A stretch of DNA of 64,000 nt from Hemibagrus wyckioides (taxonomy: Eukaryota > Chordata > Actinopteri > Siluriformes > Bagridae): NCBI RefSeq assembly GCF_019097595.1, contig NC_080718.1, forward strand, positions 23,360,157-23,424,156. Reading direction: 5' to 3'. The position numbers and the translations under genes were made by a program. Each line of letters starts with the position of its first letter. Positions within the stretch are counted from its first letter, which is position 1. The notes under the pieces were generated by a model. The model saw only the letters and a program-made list of their open reading frames with translations, ran no database searches and was not told where the DNA came from. Positions 1 to 10,387 of this stretch are shown here, piece after piece.

Positions 1-660
1 CTTTTCACCTATGGGTGAAACCAGATTTCAAAGAGCTATAACTTGTAATTGACTTCAGAGTAGAAAATGTCAAAATCTCTCCATGTGAAGGGTTTTCCCA
101 GGCCATAACCATGAATAAACAAAAAGTAGCCAGAATAAAACCTTTCAAGAGAGCTATGATATAATTTGTCTAGTTTTTGTGAATAACAGGACTGATATGT
201 TCATTGTTTTATACGCTATATTTACATAAAATTTAATCATATACTGTGTAAGAATCCTATTCTAGGAATAAGATGTTATATACCGTAATAAATACAAAAG
301 CATAATCACTTCAACTAAAAACAGCTGAGCTAATGCTGCTTTGTCCAGAAACGCTTAGTGTTACTGAAGAAACCGTATATATGTGCATGCTCACTCCAGT
401 TTCTTCTACAGCTGGACTGACTCTGGTCATAGGGGCTTTCTTAATGGCAGTTTACTCTGAAACAGAGCATGAAAATTGGCAGTGTAAAAGCTGTTATGTG
501 GCACGGGAAGTGCACAGTGGTACCGAACTCGAGACTACCTGCAGGAGGTTGTGAAGTGAGTTCAGCTGAACTGGATCTGTGCCACGATTCCTGAGAACAT
601 GAATACAACTCGTACTCGGGTCCGAACTAAAGTAACTGTAATGAACCCCCCCGAAGCAGA
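1..660. other. unique AT-rich sequence, no gene seen
   Basis: Short open frames here (73-87 codons) have no recognisable motif and lie on both strands, as expected by chance. I see no repeat family, splice-site context or promoter that would support a gene. Confidence 0.6.
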
Positions 661-905
661 CAGTGTTGAATCCATTTGCCGAGTTTATTAAATAGAAAAA
701 ACTGATGGCAGACAATTCAAAACAAGAGGCAAAAAACACAATCGGGAAAACAGGCAAAGTTCATGAAACCAGTACAACAATCAGCGTAATCCAAAGAGCG
801 AAACACAAGAGAACAAGGCAAGGTCAAAATACAGAAATGGCAATCACAATGAATAAACAGAGAACGGCTAGGTACGTAGCAAGAGCTAACAATACTTCGC
901 ACTGA
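661..905 (-). repeat. A-rich dispersed fish repeat, probable retroelement fragment
   Basis: The stretch carries the pattern 'GTTTATTAAATAG', then many short 'aaaacaggcaaagg'-like phrases, ending with 'caatacttcgcactgaac'. This phrase structure recurs at 11645-12085 in the window and matches, from recall, a class of interspersed repeats abundant in fish. The opposite orientation ends in what would be an upstream or UTR region. The exact family (LTR or LINE 5' region) is not resolved. Open frames in both strands are low-complexity by-products. Confidence 0.35.
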
Positions 906-1124
906 ACGGTGGTGTGAATATGGTTTTTGAAGGAAAAAAGCAGGTGGGGCCCTTCGACCCTGGAGCCACGTCAATATTTGGGAGGAGGCTGGGGGGAGGT
1001 TTTGCAGTAACCTAAGCATTTTGTTTTAGTTGATGATAATATTAGTTTACACAACCAATAATGCGAATATCATCACCAGACTAATAAAAAAACAAGGCAA
1101 GTGGATATGGTAATGCTTTTCATG

Positions 1125-1280
1125 CACATTTGGCAGACAACCTTAGCCAGAGTAACTTTTATCTACTTTAAAACAACTCAGAGCTGAGGGCTTTGCTCAA
1201 GGTTCAAGCACCGACAGACCTGGGATTCAACTCACAATCTTTTGATCAGTAGTCCAACACCTAAACCACAGAGATACCAA
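1125..1280 (-). mobile_element. SINE-1 copy, degraded
   Basis: Read on the minus strand this is a tRNA-derived SINE: a B-box-like 'GTGAGTTGAATCCCAGG' follows an A-box-like start, and the 3' end is the fish tail complementary to 'CATTTGGCAGACAACC'. Several point changes and small deletions relative to the copy at 50837-51015 show that it is old. No target-site duplication is obvious. Confidence 0.75.
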
Positions 1281-3190
1281 TACTACATTTGTGATGACAT
1301 GAGAATAATACACCACAACAGGGTTCGATAGAATCAAGTGAGTCTGAAACCATACCAGAACCCAAACCGCAGAAAATGTGCCCATTGTTAAAACCACACT
1401 ATTCTTCTTCTACTCTATTATGAGGCGATTAAGTTAATGGGCAAATTTAAACTGTCCATGAAGAATTTGACAACTGGAAATGGGCAGTTAGAAACAACAA
1501 AAAAACCTTCCAAAACTATTGAATCCTCATAGCTTGGTACATTTGTATGTGTGTGCTTAGGGGTCAAGTACAGGTGGATTATGACTGACTTAAATTTAGT
1601 GTCTGTGTGCGCTGACTCAGGAATGGCTGTCTCTATTCAGGCTGTATTTACTGAGATGCTAGTGACTGACTGACTAAAAATATTCACTAGCATAATATGC
1701 ATTTTTCAAGATGCATTTCTTAAATATCACTTGCAATTTACTGCTTCCTTCTCAATGTCTAAGAGTCTCAACCCTGAGGCAAAGACTGCAATCCTTACAC
1801 ACACTCTTAATAATAGTACAAGACCTGGGTGAGCTAGTTGCAGCCGTGTGAGCAGGCCAAGGCCACCCCGCTGAATAATTCACGAAATCTGACAGAGGAC
1901 TGACAAAGCACACAATAGCCTGCTTTTAGTTGGCATTTACAATGACAATCTACAGGGATGCCACAGGTTTGGGTTAGTCACACGAGATAGAATAAGAAGG
2001 AATAATGCTGAGAATGACGAAGGGAAATTAGAAGAGAAAAAAAAAAAAACACAAAGCTGGTACTGAAAATAGTGTGAATGAGAACTAGGGGGGGAAAAAA
2101 GGTGAGCTCTTTCTGCAGTGATTAAAACTACGCCTCAGGTCAGTGTCCACATGGGAGCAGGAGAGATGGATGGCACAAAAAGCAAGGTAATTCCACATGC
2201 CAGCAGTATGAATACTCTGCCCACCCAGCATTTAGCACAGCATCCTTCAGCTCCCTTTAGGCTAGAGTCATTTTCATCTCGGCCCGTTCAGGTTCCGGAT
2301 GCTCACCTATCCATCTCTCGTGTGGCCTAATAAGCTCATCGGGGGTCTCTCCTGTTTACGTCTAATTATCATGCGATATCTTGTTCTGTATTTCCATGTG
2401 GAGGATACATGCTGTGAATCTGTTCGTACAGAGTGATTGTGATTGGATAGCGGAATGCCCGATTTGCATTTTGCTCGCTCGATTGAAACGCAAGATCCAA
2501 ATCAAAACGCAATCATTAAAAATGTGCCTGCTCGACGTTTCTGATTGAAGTTCTAGCAAATCAAAGTCATCAGGACAGCATGAAAGAGCGCTACTATTAC
2601 CTAACTATTTATGTGCATTAAGTATGCGTAAATTTTATGCATGGATCTTAGTACTGCAGCTCGGAAGTTTTATTGTGCATGCCAACTACTCTAAAAGATT
2701 CTGAATTATTATGACCAGATGCACAAATAGAAGAAAATATACCATCGAAATGCCACATATTATAAAATGTCACTGATGTTCAAGATGTCAAACAATATCT
2801 TAATGAAATAAAGAAATATTGATTGCCATATGCCAGTTAATATAATTTCTGAACATCTTAATAAAAGAGTCTATGATCCACAAACGCAACAGTCAAAAAA
2901 ATCCATGTAATGAAGGTAATTTCAAGGCAAGAGATGTCAAAAAGATTGATAACCCTAAAGAAAAATGATGTTATAGTGTAGGCTCATATTGCTTAAGTAC
3001 TCCATGGTAATTGGCAGAGCACCCAGCCTACAGATTCCCATCCCTGGGAAGTACCCCTTGATTCGCGTAATCTATGTATTAGCAGCACAAACCTAGTAAA
3101 AAATGGTTGTGTTGTAGCAGGGAATACACTTGGAGGAAAGGGGGACTACAGAACCCCCTTTGTTTTAGGAACCTCTGAGCAAGCTAGTAG
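1281..3190. other. mostly unique sequence
   Basis: I see an A run at 2038-2049 and ordinary AT-rich sequence. The part near 2345-2560 is richer in CpG and contains homeodomain-like TAATTA/ATTAA motifs, which is only weak evidence for function. No exon could be supported. Confidence 0.5.
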
Positions 3191-3376
3191 TTTACATTTA
3201 CATTTCTGACAGACGCTCTTTTCCAGAGCAACTTACAAATTTATCTCATTATATACAACTAAGCAATTGAGGGGTAAGGGCCTTGCTCAAGAGCCCAGCA
3301 GTGGCAGCTTGGTGGACCTGGGATTTAAACTCACAACCTTCCGATCAGTCGACCAACACCTTAAACATTAAACTAT
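3191..3376 (-). mobile_element. SINE-1 copy, near full length
   Basis: This is one of the better SINE-1 copies. From the plus strand it runs 'TTTACATTTACATTTCTGAC', 'AGACGCTCTTTTCCAGAGC', the 'AAGGGCCTTGCTCAAGAGCC' core, then 'GATTTAAACTCACAACC', which is the reverse complement of a Pol III B box, and finally the tRNA-like head. Transcription would run on the minus strand. The tail matches the LINE end at 31880-31950. Confidence 0.85.
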
Positions 3377-3919
3377 TCTGTGTAGCAGTGGTAGCCTGGG
3401 GTGTGACGCAAATCACTCAGTCACCCAACATCAGTCCTGAGTAATGTAGGCATCCCAAAACCACTAAATATTTAAGAATGTGGACCAACTAATTTCCAAG
3501 ATTTCAAAATTTAATATAAATATAAATAGTAACTTAATTTTTAACATTGTTAAAGCGCTATACAAATAAATTGAATTGAAAAAAAATTTAATATAGAATA
3601 CAACTCACAGTGAAATGAAAACCTGGCCCACTCCTCCTAGACTGCACATATTAATAAACTACATTTAAGAATATGTTCCATTTCCATACCAAGCACATAC
3701 CAACAAGGAAAAAGGAAACAAAAAGTACTATATAGCCTAAGCAAGCCTGCGTTATATGTAACAATTATTTCCTTGTATTATTCTAAAGGGCCACACATAT
3801 TTGATGCTTGGCCTGTGGCTATTGAGTCTTATCTCGAGGTTCCCAGTCGGTAGCCATAGCTCACCACAGTTGGAACTCAGGCTTTCCACTTTGTCGCTGG
3901 TTGGCTTGTCATTGACGAA
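3377..3919. other. unique sequence with a short LINE-type 3' end
   Basis: At 3545-3585 the phrase 'TAAAGCGCTATACAAATAAA' followed by TTGAATTGAA repeats is the terminus of a common fish retroelement (compare 55728-55905). The rest shows nothing recognisable. Confidence 0.5.
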
Positions 3920-4060
3920 CGCTAACACGTGTTAGGCCAGCATGGAGTACATGGAGTACATCATTAATGAATGCCTGGAATACAGATGGGGTGTGAGGCA
4001 GCCCATATGGCATTGCAGGGGCATTCTTAATTCCCCCACAGAGATATCTGAAAAGGATTT
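3920..4060 (-). pseudogene. Ty3/gypsy reverse-transcriptase fragment
   Basis: The minus strand encodes MPYGLPHTPSVFQAFINDVL, which matches the conserved Ty3/gypsy reverse-transcriptase block of the form (M/V)P(F/Y)GLxxAPxxFQxxxNxVL, just upstream of where the catalytic YxDD motif should be. The YxDD box itself is absent: the frame continues only a few residues as HVLHAGLTRVSVRQ and then stops. Upstream the sequence runs into 'LRNAPA' and a poly-K run from the T-tract at 4070-4093. It is therefore a short dead remnant with no flanking gag, protease or integrase in view. Confidence 0.55.
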
Positions 4061-6250
4061 TTTTTCTTTCTGTCTTTTTTTTTTTTTTTTTTAACACAAT
4101 AGACTGACATTTATTCTTCTACTCTAACAGTTAGATTTATTATAAGGAATGCAATTTTAAAAAAAGGGTCCTGCATTGTTTAGTGCCAGAAACTTTACAC
4201 CTTATGTATTAAAAGAAAAATGACCTGAGCTTAACCATTTTAAAATGACTTTAGTGAAGGCAGGATATAAGTTCAGGTGCAATGGTCTTTGTTAAAAGCC
4301 ATAGAATAAACATAGTTATAGTCCATAAAGAAGGCTAAAGCACAGACTGGAAGCATGACACGAGGAATATCCACAATAGAAAAAAAAAAAAAAAGGAAAA
4401 TGGTAGGAACCACAAGTATTAGAAAGCAAAGGTTTAGAAAAGGTTTAATGCATAATAAGTCTCTGGATAGAGAAGTGGATGAGAGAGATCATTAACAACA
4501 CATTAAACAAGTGCACACATTAGAGTAATTAACCAATGGCAGGACAGGGATAGATGCACAGCTACAACACAAACAAATGCACATGACCCAAACGACACAA
4601 AACGAAATGTGATGAGAGCAGAGCTGGCGAACACGGAGAGGAGCAATTTATGACGAACATCAAGACAATATTCAGATTTCCAGCTTGCTTAATGTTGCTA
4701 ATTTGTACTAAACTTCAGACTGTAATAAATTCCTTCTATAAATGACTTCACAGTTACTTTAGACACTCGAAATGTACTTGGTTTCCTTAATATTTTATTC
4801 AAATTCCACGAGTCCACATCTCCAGAGAAAGGATTTAACAGCAAAGTTAGAAAGAAAATAACATGCACTGTTTAAAAAATTATATTTCACTGCAAAATCT
4901 GTTATTTTTCAATAACAGAGACTAAATCCTTCATTTTAACATCATCTTTAATTGTAAATAATGAGAGGAATAAACATTTAATACACCGACTGCAGGTTAT
5001 GCAGCAGAATTTAATGCAAGTGATCTGGAAACTAAAATGGTTGTCCTTAATACAGAAAGAAATGATCCTCAAAGTAAAAAAAATAATAAAATAATAAAAT
5101 AAAAAAACACAAAAAACAACAACTACTGCTGTTTCTCAGAACGCTATCATCATCACAAAGGAAATGGTATATGGATATGTTCGATTGTACAGGAAACGAC
5201 TGTGGTGCAGCTTTCTTCAAAGCTGCTGATTAGACACAAGTGGTGTGTCAGTGGGAACTAAATGCTGAAGTAATCAGATTTCGGTCGCATTTTGACATTG
5301 TTATTATTTTAGTGTAATAGTAGTCATATGTGTCTTTATTATTATTTGGGTGAATAAGAAGCTTTGGGAGAAGGATAATAAAAGATCATATGATATAACG
5401 TCTTATGGCTTTTATATAGCTGTTGTCCGTGGTAACGCTTGGGATGACAGCAGTACAATTGTTACCATTTACCTCCAAAATACACCCCAGGGGCTGTAAT
5501 ATTTACTTTCAGATAGAACAAGCTATCCTATGCATTGCCACTCTCTAGAGAAACACTGTGTTTAATTAAGGCATATGGTCCATGGTCATTAACCCAAAAT
5601 GCATTTCTTGATGCTGATGAGCTGGATTCGGATGCATTAGCATTTGAGAAGAGGCAGTGAATTGGAACAGTGCCAGTCGCAGCATAAGGTGTTTAAAGGT
5701 GCTGCTGCATGGGGAAAAGAGCAATGTTTAGCCTTCCATGCTTACATTTAACTGTAATGCGACGTACCTTAAGTAGGATTCTAACCACTGCTAGCTGAGG
5801 ATGTCGTTATGCGCAAAATAGTTTGGTGAAATAGAAGGGATGTGTTTTTGACTTCTCTAGGATGTTCCTGTCTTTAAAACCCAACATACACCAGAACGGA
5901 AGAGAAATACATCAAAATGGGAAATATACGTATAAATGAATGAGGTGCTTCAACTGACTTTCTGTCTGATAATGAGGATTGTATGATAAAGACTACTTTA
6001 AAAAAAAAAAAAGAGAGATACAGAGAGTAATTTAAACTAACAAAGGAAATAATGACATGTGATAACCTCTAGTGTAGGTGCTGTTATCTCAATAAATCTT
6101 TTTGTAGTCTTGACGCTAAAAGACATGGCTGAGGCGTGGAAAAAATTCAACTCAGCCAATTATCTTGCCATTTGTTGAAAGCAGAGGAAAGAAAAAAAAA
6201 AGAGAAACGGGCAGTAGAATAGGTTATTAAGGTGAAATTCAATGCAAGTA
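4061..6250. other. unique AT-rich sequence, no gene seen
   Basis: A long T tract sits at 4070-4093 and A tracts at 4379-4394 and 5999-6012. Between them I find no repeat family or convincing exon. The part around 5560-5720 has a somewhat richer motif content (TTAATTAAGG, ATGCATTAGC) but gives no stronger evidence. Confidence 0.5.
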
Positions 6251-6251
6251 T

Positions 6252-6273
6252 ACACACACACACACACACACAG
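6252..6273 (+). repeat. (CA)n microsatellite
   Basis: An uninterrupted run of CA dinucleotides of about eleven units. Confidence 0.95.
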
Positions 6274-6312
6274 GCTACTTTTTAAATAGGAAGAAGTGTG
6301 CATGTGCACACA

Positions 6313-6352
6313 CATTCATGCAATGATTGAATCAGCCAATCATGTGGCAGCA
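6313..6352 (+). mobile_element. Tc1 family d, 5' fragment
   Basis: The phrase 'CATTCATGCAATGATTGAAT' followed by 'CAGCCAATCATGTGGCAGCA' matches the 5' untranslated part of the Tc1-like family also found at 34205, 36963 and 50600. Only about 40 bases remain. Confidence 0.45.
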
Positions 6353-6640
6353 AAGCAAATCTTACAGATTCAACGAAAGAGCAAGAGAATGAGGGAAAGT
6401 GTATTTCAGAAGCTGCTAATCTCCTTGGATTTAAAAAAAAAATTAAATCTTTAGCATTTACACAGATTAGTGGGGAAAAAAAAAATCAGTGAGCAGTGGG
6501 GATCCATGATCACATGTGTGAGCTAAAAGTAAATGTAACTTAACACAGCAACTTTTTCAAAGGCTGAAATTATGCTTGGACGATGTTAACTTTCAACAAG
6601 CATGCTAGCTTTGGCTAATACACAAATAAGGTGGGGGGTG

Positions 6641-6780
6641 GGGGTGGCTTAGTGTTTAAGGGGTTGGAAGGCCGTGAGTTCAAATCCCAGGTCCTTAACC
6701 CCCCAATTGCATAGCTGTATAAAATTGAGATGTAAAATATAAGTCACACTGGATAAGCATGTCTCCCAAATGCAAATATA
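6641..6780 (+). mobile_element. SINE-1 copy, plus orientation
   Basis: It starts with 'GGGTGGCTTAGTGTTTAAGG' (A-box region), has the B box in 'GTGAGTTCAAATCCCAGG', lacks part of the middle, and ends with 'AGTCACACTGGATAAGCATG' and 'TCTCCCAAATGC', a diverged form of the LINE-shared tail. The middle 'GGGCCTTGCTCAAG' block is deleted, so this copy is shorter than 3191-3376. Confidence 0.75.
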
Positions 6781-7904
6781 AACCTTTACTACACTATTTC
6801 CTTCTAAAATAAGAGTCTATTATATCCTAACAAAGGTCCTTTCACAACTGTGAGACCATTTAGCCTTTGTAACTTGTCACTATTCTTTATATTTTACTGT
6901 TAATGAACGTTGGATCTATGAAAATAGCAAACTGAACACTCACTTTTTATTTTACATGTACATTTATGGAATTTGGCAGATTGTGGCCCAAGTGACTTTC
7001 AGAAGAGCTTTGTGAACACATTGATACTGCTTCTGAAAAAACAAAAAAAAACACACTGATTAAGAATACCAGAATCTAAAACTCTGATGGGAGGAAATAC
7101 AAGTGCAATTTTTACCCCAAAAAATATATTTTTTTTAAAACACAAGTGCTAGACGCATTCATTTTTAGCATAGAATGATCAAACACAGAATACAACTGGT
7201 TATAATGAAGGACGAAATAATCAGACTGCAGGAAAGATATGAGATGTACGGTATGTTGAACGTTTTGTCTTCTTCCTTCAACATCATGTAACAGGAAATT
7301 CCTGTCGCGTACGAATCGCGCTGTAGATGTCAAGACCACAGCGACATGTTTATTTTCTTTTACTTTTCCATAAAGAAAAAATGTTATAGAATAAAATTCT
7401 TAATATATCAAAACACACACAAAGACTACATCTATAAGCAGAAGCCTATTCTAATCAATCAACCCCATACTGTCACACTGGATCAATATTAATTTCCTTC
7501 CAGCTCCAACAGGTGCTGAGAAATGGCATGTGGCTGAGGAATGCTCCACAAGTCTGAAGAGAAGTAGGGTTCTCGTTTCGGCTCTTTGCAAATTGCTGAT
7601 CTGTCTGTGGCTGCTGCTGAATTCCTGCCCTTTCTGCACTCCCCTACAATCAAGGTGATGATGAAAGAGCAATGCGCCAAGAAGAGACCCGAATGGACCC
7701 GGTCCTTCTGAGAGGTCTGCCCTCTGGGCAGGCATCCCGCTGGCACATTACACATGCTGGAGGATGTGGATGAAAGAGAAAAGGAAGAGGAGGAGGGCAA
7801 ATGAAGCGGTGAAGAAGGACAGCTAACAGAGTCGTCTTTTTTTTTTTTTTTTTATCTTTTTGATTTTTTTGGGGGGGTTGGCATTTTCCCTGAGCAATTT
7901 CACT
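6781..7904. other. unique sequence
   Basis: Nothing recognisable up to 7480. From about 7480 to 7830 the base composition is more balanced and overlapping frames are open on the minus strand (94, 103 and 87 codons), but they are low in motif content and end in a poly-K stretch derived from a T tract at 7837-7855. I do not call a gene. Confidence 0.45.
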
Positions 7905-8330
7905 AAAGATCACAGGCTACTAGCGGCTAGCGATATTAAGCAATTTGCTCTCCAAACACTGCACCTCCATCACTGATATAGCTGTCTGGGGCTCGCAAAC
8001 ACCTCAGAGTTACTGTGGAGATGAACTGAATTACAAAAGTCATCCAAGGAATTGTGGCCAAATTAACCATAAGCGCTTAATTGCATAATCGAAGTCAAAT
8101 TGTGACAAATTCCCCTATTCTTCTGCCAATATAGGCTGTGTTCATGTCACCCCAGGCAACCTTTAATTCTATAATTAATATCTGAATCCTGGCACAATTG
8201 AAATTTTTTTTCAAGCAGACACTCCGGAGATTTAATCTGCTCACGTTGGCTTGTGGCATAATACCATTAAGATTGAAATGATAGCATGTGTTTCTCTGAA
8301 ATTAGATAAACACAGTGGAGAGACGTGACA
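7905..8330. promoter_or_regulatory. candidate conserved non-coding element
   Basis: This block has no repeats, lacks long homopolymers apart from one T run, and is dense in transcription-factor-like words: 'AAGCGCTTAATTGCATAAT', 'CAAATTGTGACAAATTCCCC', 'CCAGGCAACC' and repeated TAATTA/ATTAA cores. Balanced composition and lack of decay differ from the transposon-rich surroundings. It has no splice-flanked open frame, so a regulatory role is likelier than coding. The call rests on composition alone. Confidence 0.3.
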
Positions 8331-8693
8331 ATGACATGCTTATAGAGAGCGGCCCAGATCTTTCAAACGATGAGGGAAGAATCAAAGCCACGGCATCTTG
8401 ATGCAAGGGAACTTATCCCCTTCAGGAAGTAGCGTTTACACAGCTCAAACAAGAAGAAAGCAGTCACAGGATTATCTCTACAGCCTCTATAATGAGTCAG
8501 AAGTCCCTCAGTGGGAAAGTGTGGAACCATGTTGTCCTCTGGAGAGGCATATATAAAGGAGGATTTTAAAAAAGACACCAAAAATAATTGATAATGAGGT
8601 GGTTGGATGTGATTGGGATTCAAAAGTTATCCAAATTATTTTCCATAAATCCCATGTTTTATTCTGCTTATATAACAGCAACAGCCAACAATC
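8331..8693. other. unique sequence
   Basis: No repeat or gene recognised. Open frames on both strands are short and without motifs. Confidence 0.5.
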
Positions 8694-9215
8694 ATCCATC
8701 CATCCATCCATCCATCCATCGTACTGCTTATCCTACACATAACCATGCAACCATCCATGCATCCATCCATCCTCTGTACTGCTTATATGACACACAGCCA
8801 TGCATCCATCCATCCTCTGTACTGCTTGTCCTACACACAGACCAGCATCTATCCATTCCTCCATCCACCCATCCACCAATCCATCCATCCATCCTCTGTA
8901 CTGCTTGTCCTACACACAGACATGCATCTATCCATTCGTCCATCCACCCACCCATCCATCCATCCTCCCATCCTCTGTACTGCTTGTCCTACACACAGCC
9001 ATGCATCCACCCATCCATCCATCCTCTGTACTGCATATCCTACAAACAGCCATCCATCCATCTATCCGTCCATCCATCCGTACTGTTTATCCTATACATA
9101 GCCACACATCCATCCCTCCATCCGTCCATCCATCCGCCCATCCGTACTGCTTATCCTATACATAGCCACACATCCATCCCTCCATCCATCCACTGTACTG
9201 CTTATCCTACACACA
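8694..9215. repeat. (CATC)n array amplified from a SINE-3 end
   Basis: CATC tetranucleotides are interrupted nine times by a tag of the form 'CTGTACTGCTTGTCCTACAC' (near 8721, 8774, 8816, 8896, 8975, 9026, 9081, 9145 and 9192). Read on the minus strand the tag is GGATAAGCAGTA followed by GGAT repeats, which is the 3' terminus of SINE-3. The array is therefore a local tandem amplification of that terminus. Long open frames of PSIHPSIH type on the plus strand and MDGWMDGW type on the minus strand are products of the 4-bp period. Confidence 0.85.
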
Positions 9216-9635
9216 CCACAAAAGACCTGGAGATCCAGGGACTCAGGGCACAAGACAGAAGACAGCCTGGACAGGGTGCCAACACATCACGGAGCACAAT
9301 CACACACTTTGGACAGTTTAGAGATGCCAATCAGCCTACAACACATGCCTTCGGTCTGGGGAAGAAAACTTCAGTATCCAGAGGAAACCCCCAAAGCACA
9401 GGGAGAATTTCAGACATTTACAGCATTTGGCAGACCCCCTTATCCAGAGTGGCTTACATTTTAGACAACTGAGCAATTGTGGGTTAAGGGCCTTGTTCAA
9501 GGGCCCTAACAGCTGCAGCCTGATGGTCCTGGGATTCAAAACACCCCCCACCCACACAGAGAAGTGGCAGGAACAGAACCACCAACCCTGGAGGTGTGAA
9601 GCGCATGTGTTAACCATGAAGCCACCATGCCCTCT
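9216..9635 (-). mobile_element. SINE-3 copy split by a SINE-1 insertion
   Basis: On the minus strand the head is 'GGTGGCTTCATGGTTAAC' (A-box-like), then the B-box region and, past the insertion at 9411-9545, the body 'GGGTTTCCTCTGGATACT', 'GGCATCTCTAAACTGTCC' and 'GTGTTGGCACCCTGTCC', ending at GGATAAGCAGTA next to the CATC array. All parts are in the order expected for one element, so the two halves (9216-9410 and 9546-9635) belong together. Confidence 0.7.
9411..9545 (-). mobile_element. SINE-1 fragment nested in SINE-3
   Basis: The plus strand reads 'ACATTTACAGCATTTGGCAG', 'CCTTATCCAGAGTGGCTTAC', the 'GTTAAGGGCCTTGTTCAAGG' core and 'GGTCCTGGGATTCAAAACA'. The tRNA-like head beyond the B box is missing. 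It lies exactly between the two halves of the SINE-3 copy, so it is younger than that copy. Confidence 0.7.
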
Positions 9636-9699
9636 TCTAGCACTACCAATTTTATTTATTAAAGAACAAAACATCCTACTTTATCATTTAAAATTTATA

Positions 9700-10060
9700 T
9701 AAACTTGTGGAATGTCTGCGAAACAGCTTAGTTCTTGTTATCACATTACAGCAGCTATATACAGTCTTCCCCTCACCAGCTTCTCTCTCTCTCTCTCTCT
9801 TTTAATCTTCCCTGAAGAATATAAAGACCAAACATGCAGCCAAGAAACTAGTAAAACCACAAAAAATTCTTCTGTCCTGAAAACTTTCCATGAGCAGGAT
9901 GAGGATAAACCGGAAGTTACAGCTTTACATCTGACTGTTACAAAGCTCTGACGCTGGAGACTCCTTTCATACGTGTCGCTTCGTGGATTATTTGTTTATG
10001 TAAAAGCATAGCAGCCACTATACAAGTCCCTGTTACTATAGAAACGCTATGTATTGAAAT
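9700..10060 (+). mobile_element. family D element (probable non-autonomous DNA transposon)
   Basis: It shares 'CCCCTCACCAGC(T)TCTCTCT' with 19470-19805 and 'CTGTTACAAAGCTCTGACGC' plus 'TGGAGACTCCTTTCATACG' with 38718-38760 in the same relative order. A TC run lies at 9782-9802. No transposase is encoded. The family is defined here by comparison of four copies in the window and resembles, from memory, an abundant fish element. Boundaries are uncertain. Confidence 0.4.
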
Positions 10061-10314
10061 GTATGAGAACCTGTCAGCTGGTGTTACATAATGGGCCGTC
10101 ACCTTCTTCCTGTCAGGCGACAGAGACAGAGAGCATTTGCAGGGAAATGCTTTATTCAAAACACAGGTAAACAGATAAAAAAAGAAAAAAACAGGTCATG
10201 TGATCCAAGCAAACAGACTTGGGTACATAAAATCAGATTCCACAGACCAGATCATACATGAGAAAACAAGGCTTGAAATGTCAGGTGTGTGAACATAGGA
10301 TATTACTTCGCATT

Positions 10315-10387
10315 GTGTGTGTGTGTATGAACAAGTCCAGGTACAAACGGCTAGTAATAAGCTGAGCTGGAGTGTGAGCAAGTGTGC
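10315..10387 (+). repeat. 73-bp segment duplicated at 47.6 kb
   Basis: A (TG)n start leads into a unique core ('ATGAACAAGTCCAGGTACAA' and onwards) ending in AGCAAGTGTG. The copy at 47627-47705 differs in the core at only one base (CTAG against TTAG near 10351). See the finding for this pair. Confidence 0.85.

Noticed and set aside
6641..6780. A true tRNA gene
   Set aside because: A- and B-box-like words are present but no cloverleaf can be drawn, and the 3' part is the LINE-type tail, so it is a SINE. The same reasoning applies to 20738-20982.
7451..7913. Three overlapping minus-strand frames as a possible exon cluster
   Set aside because: Frames mutually overlap, end in poly-K or poly-F from a T tract, and show no conserved motif.
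8588..9472. 294-codon frame rich in PSIHPSIH and the opposite MDGW-rich frames
   Set aside because: Produced by (CATC)n. The frame runs from unique sequence through the array into SINE sequence.
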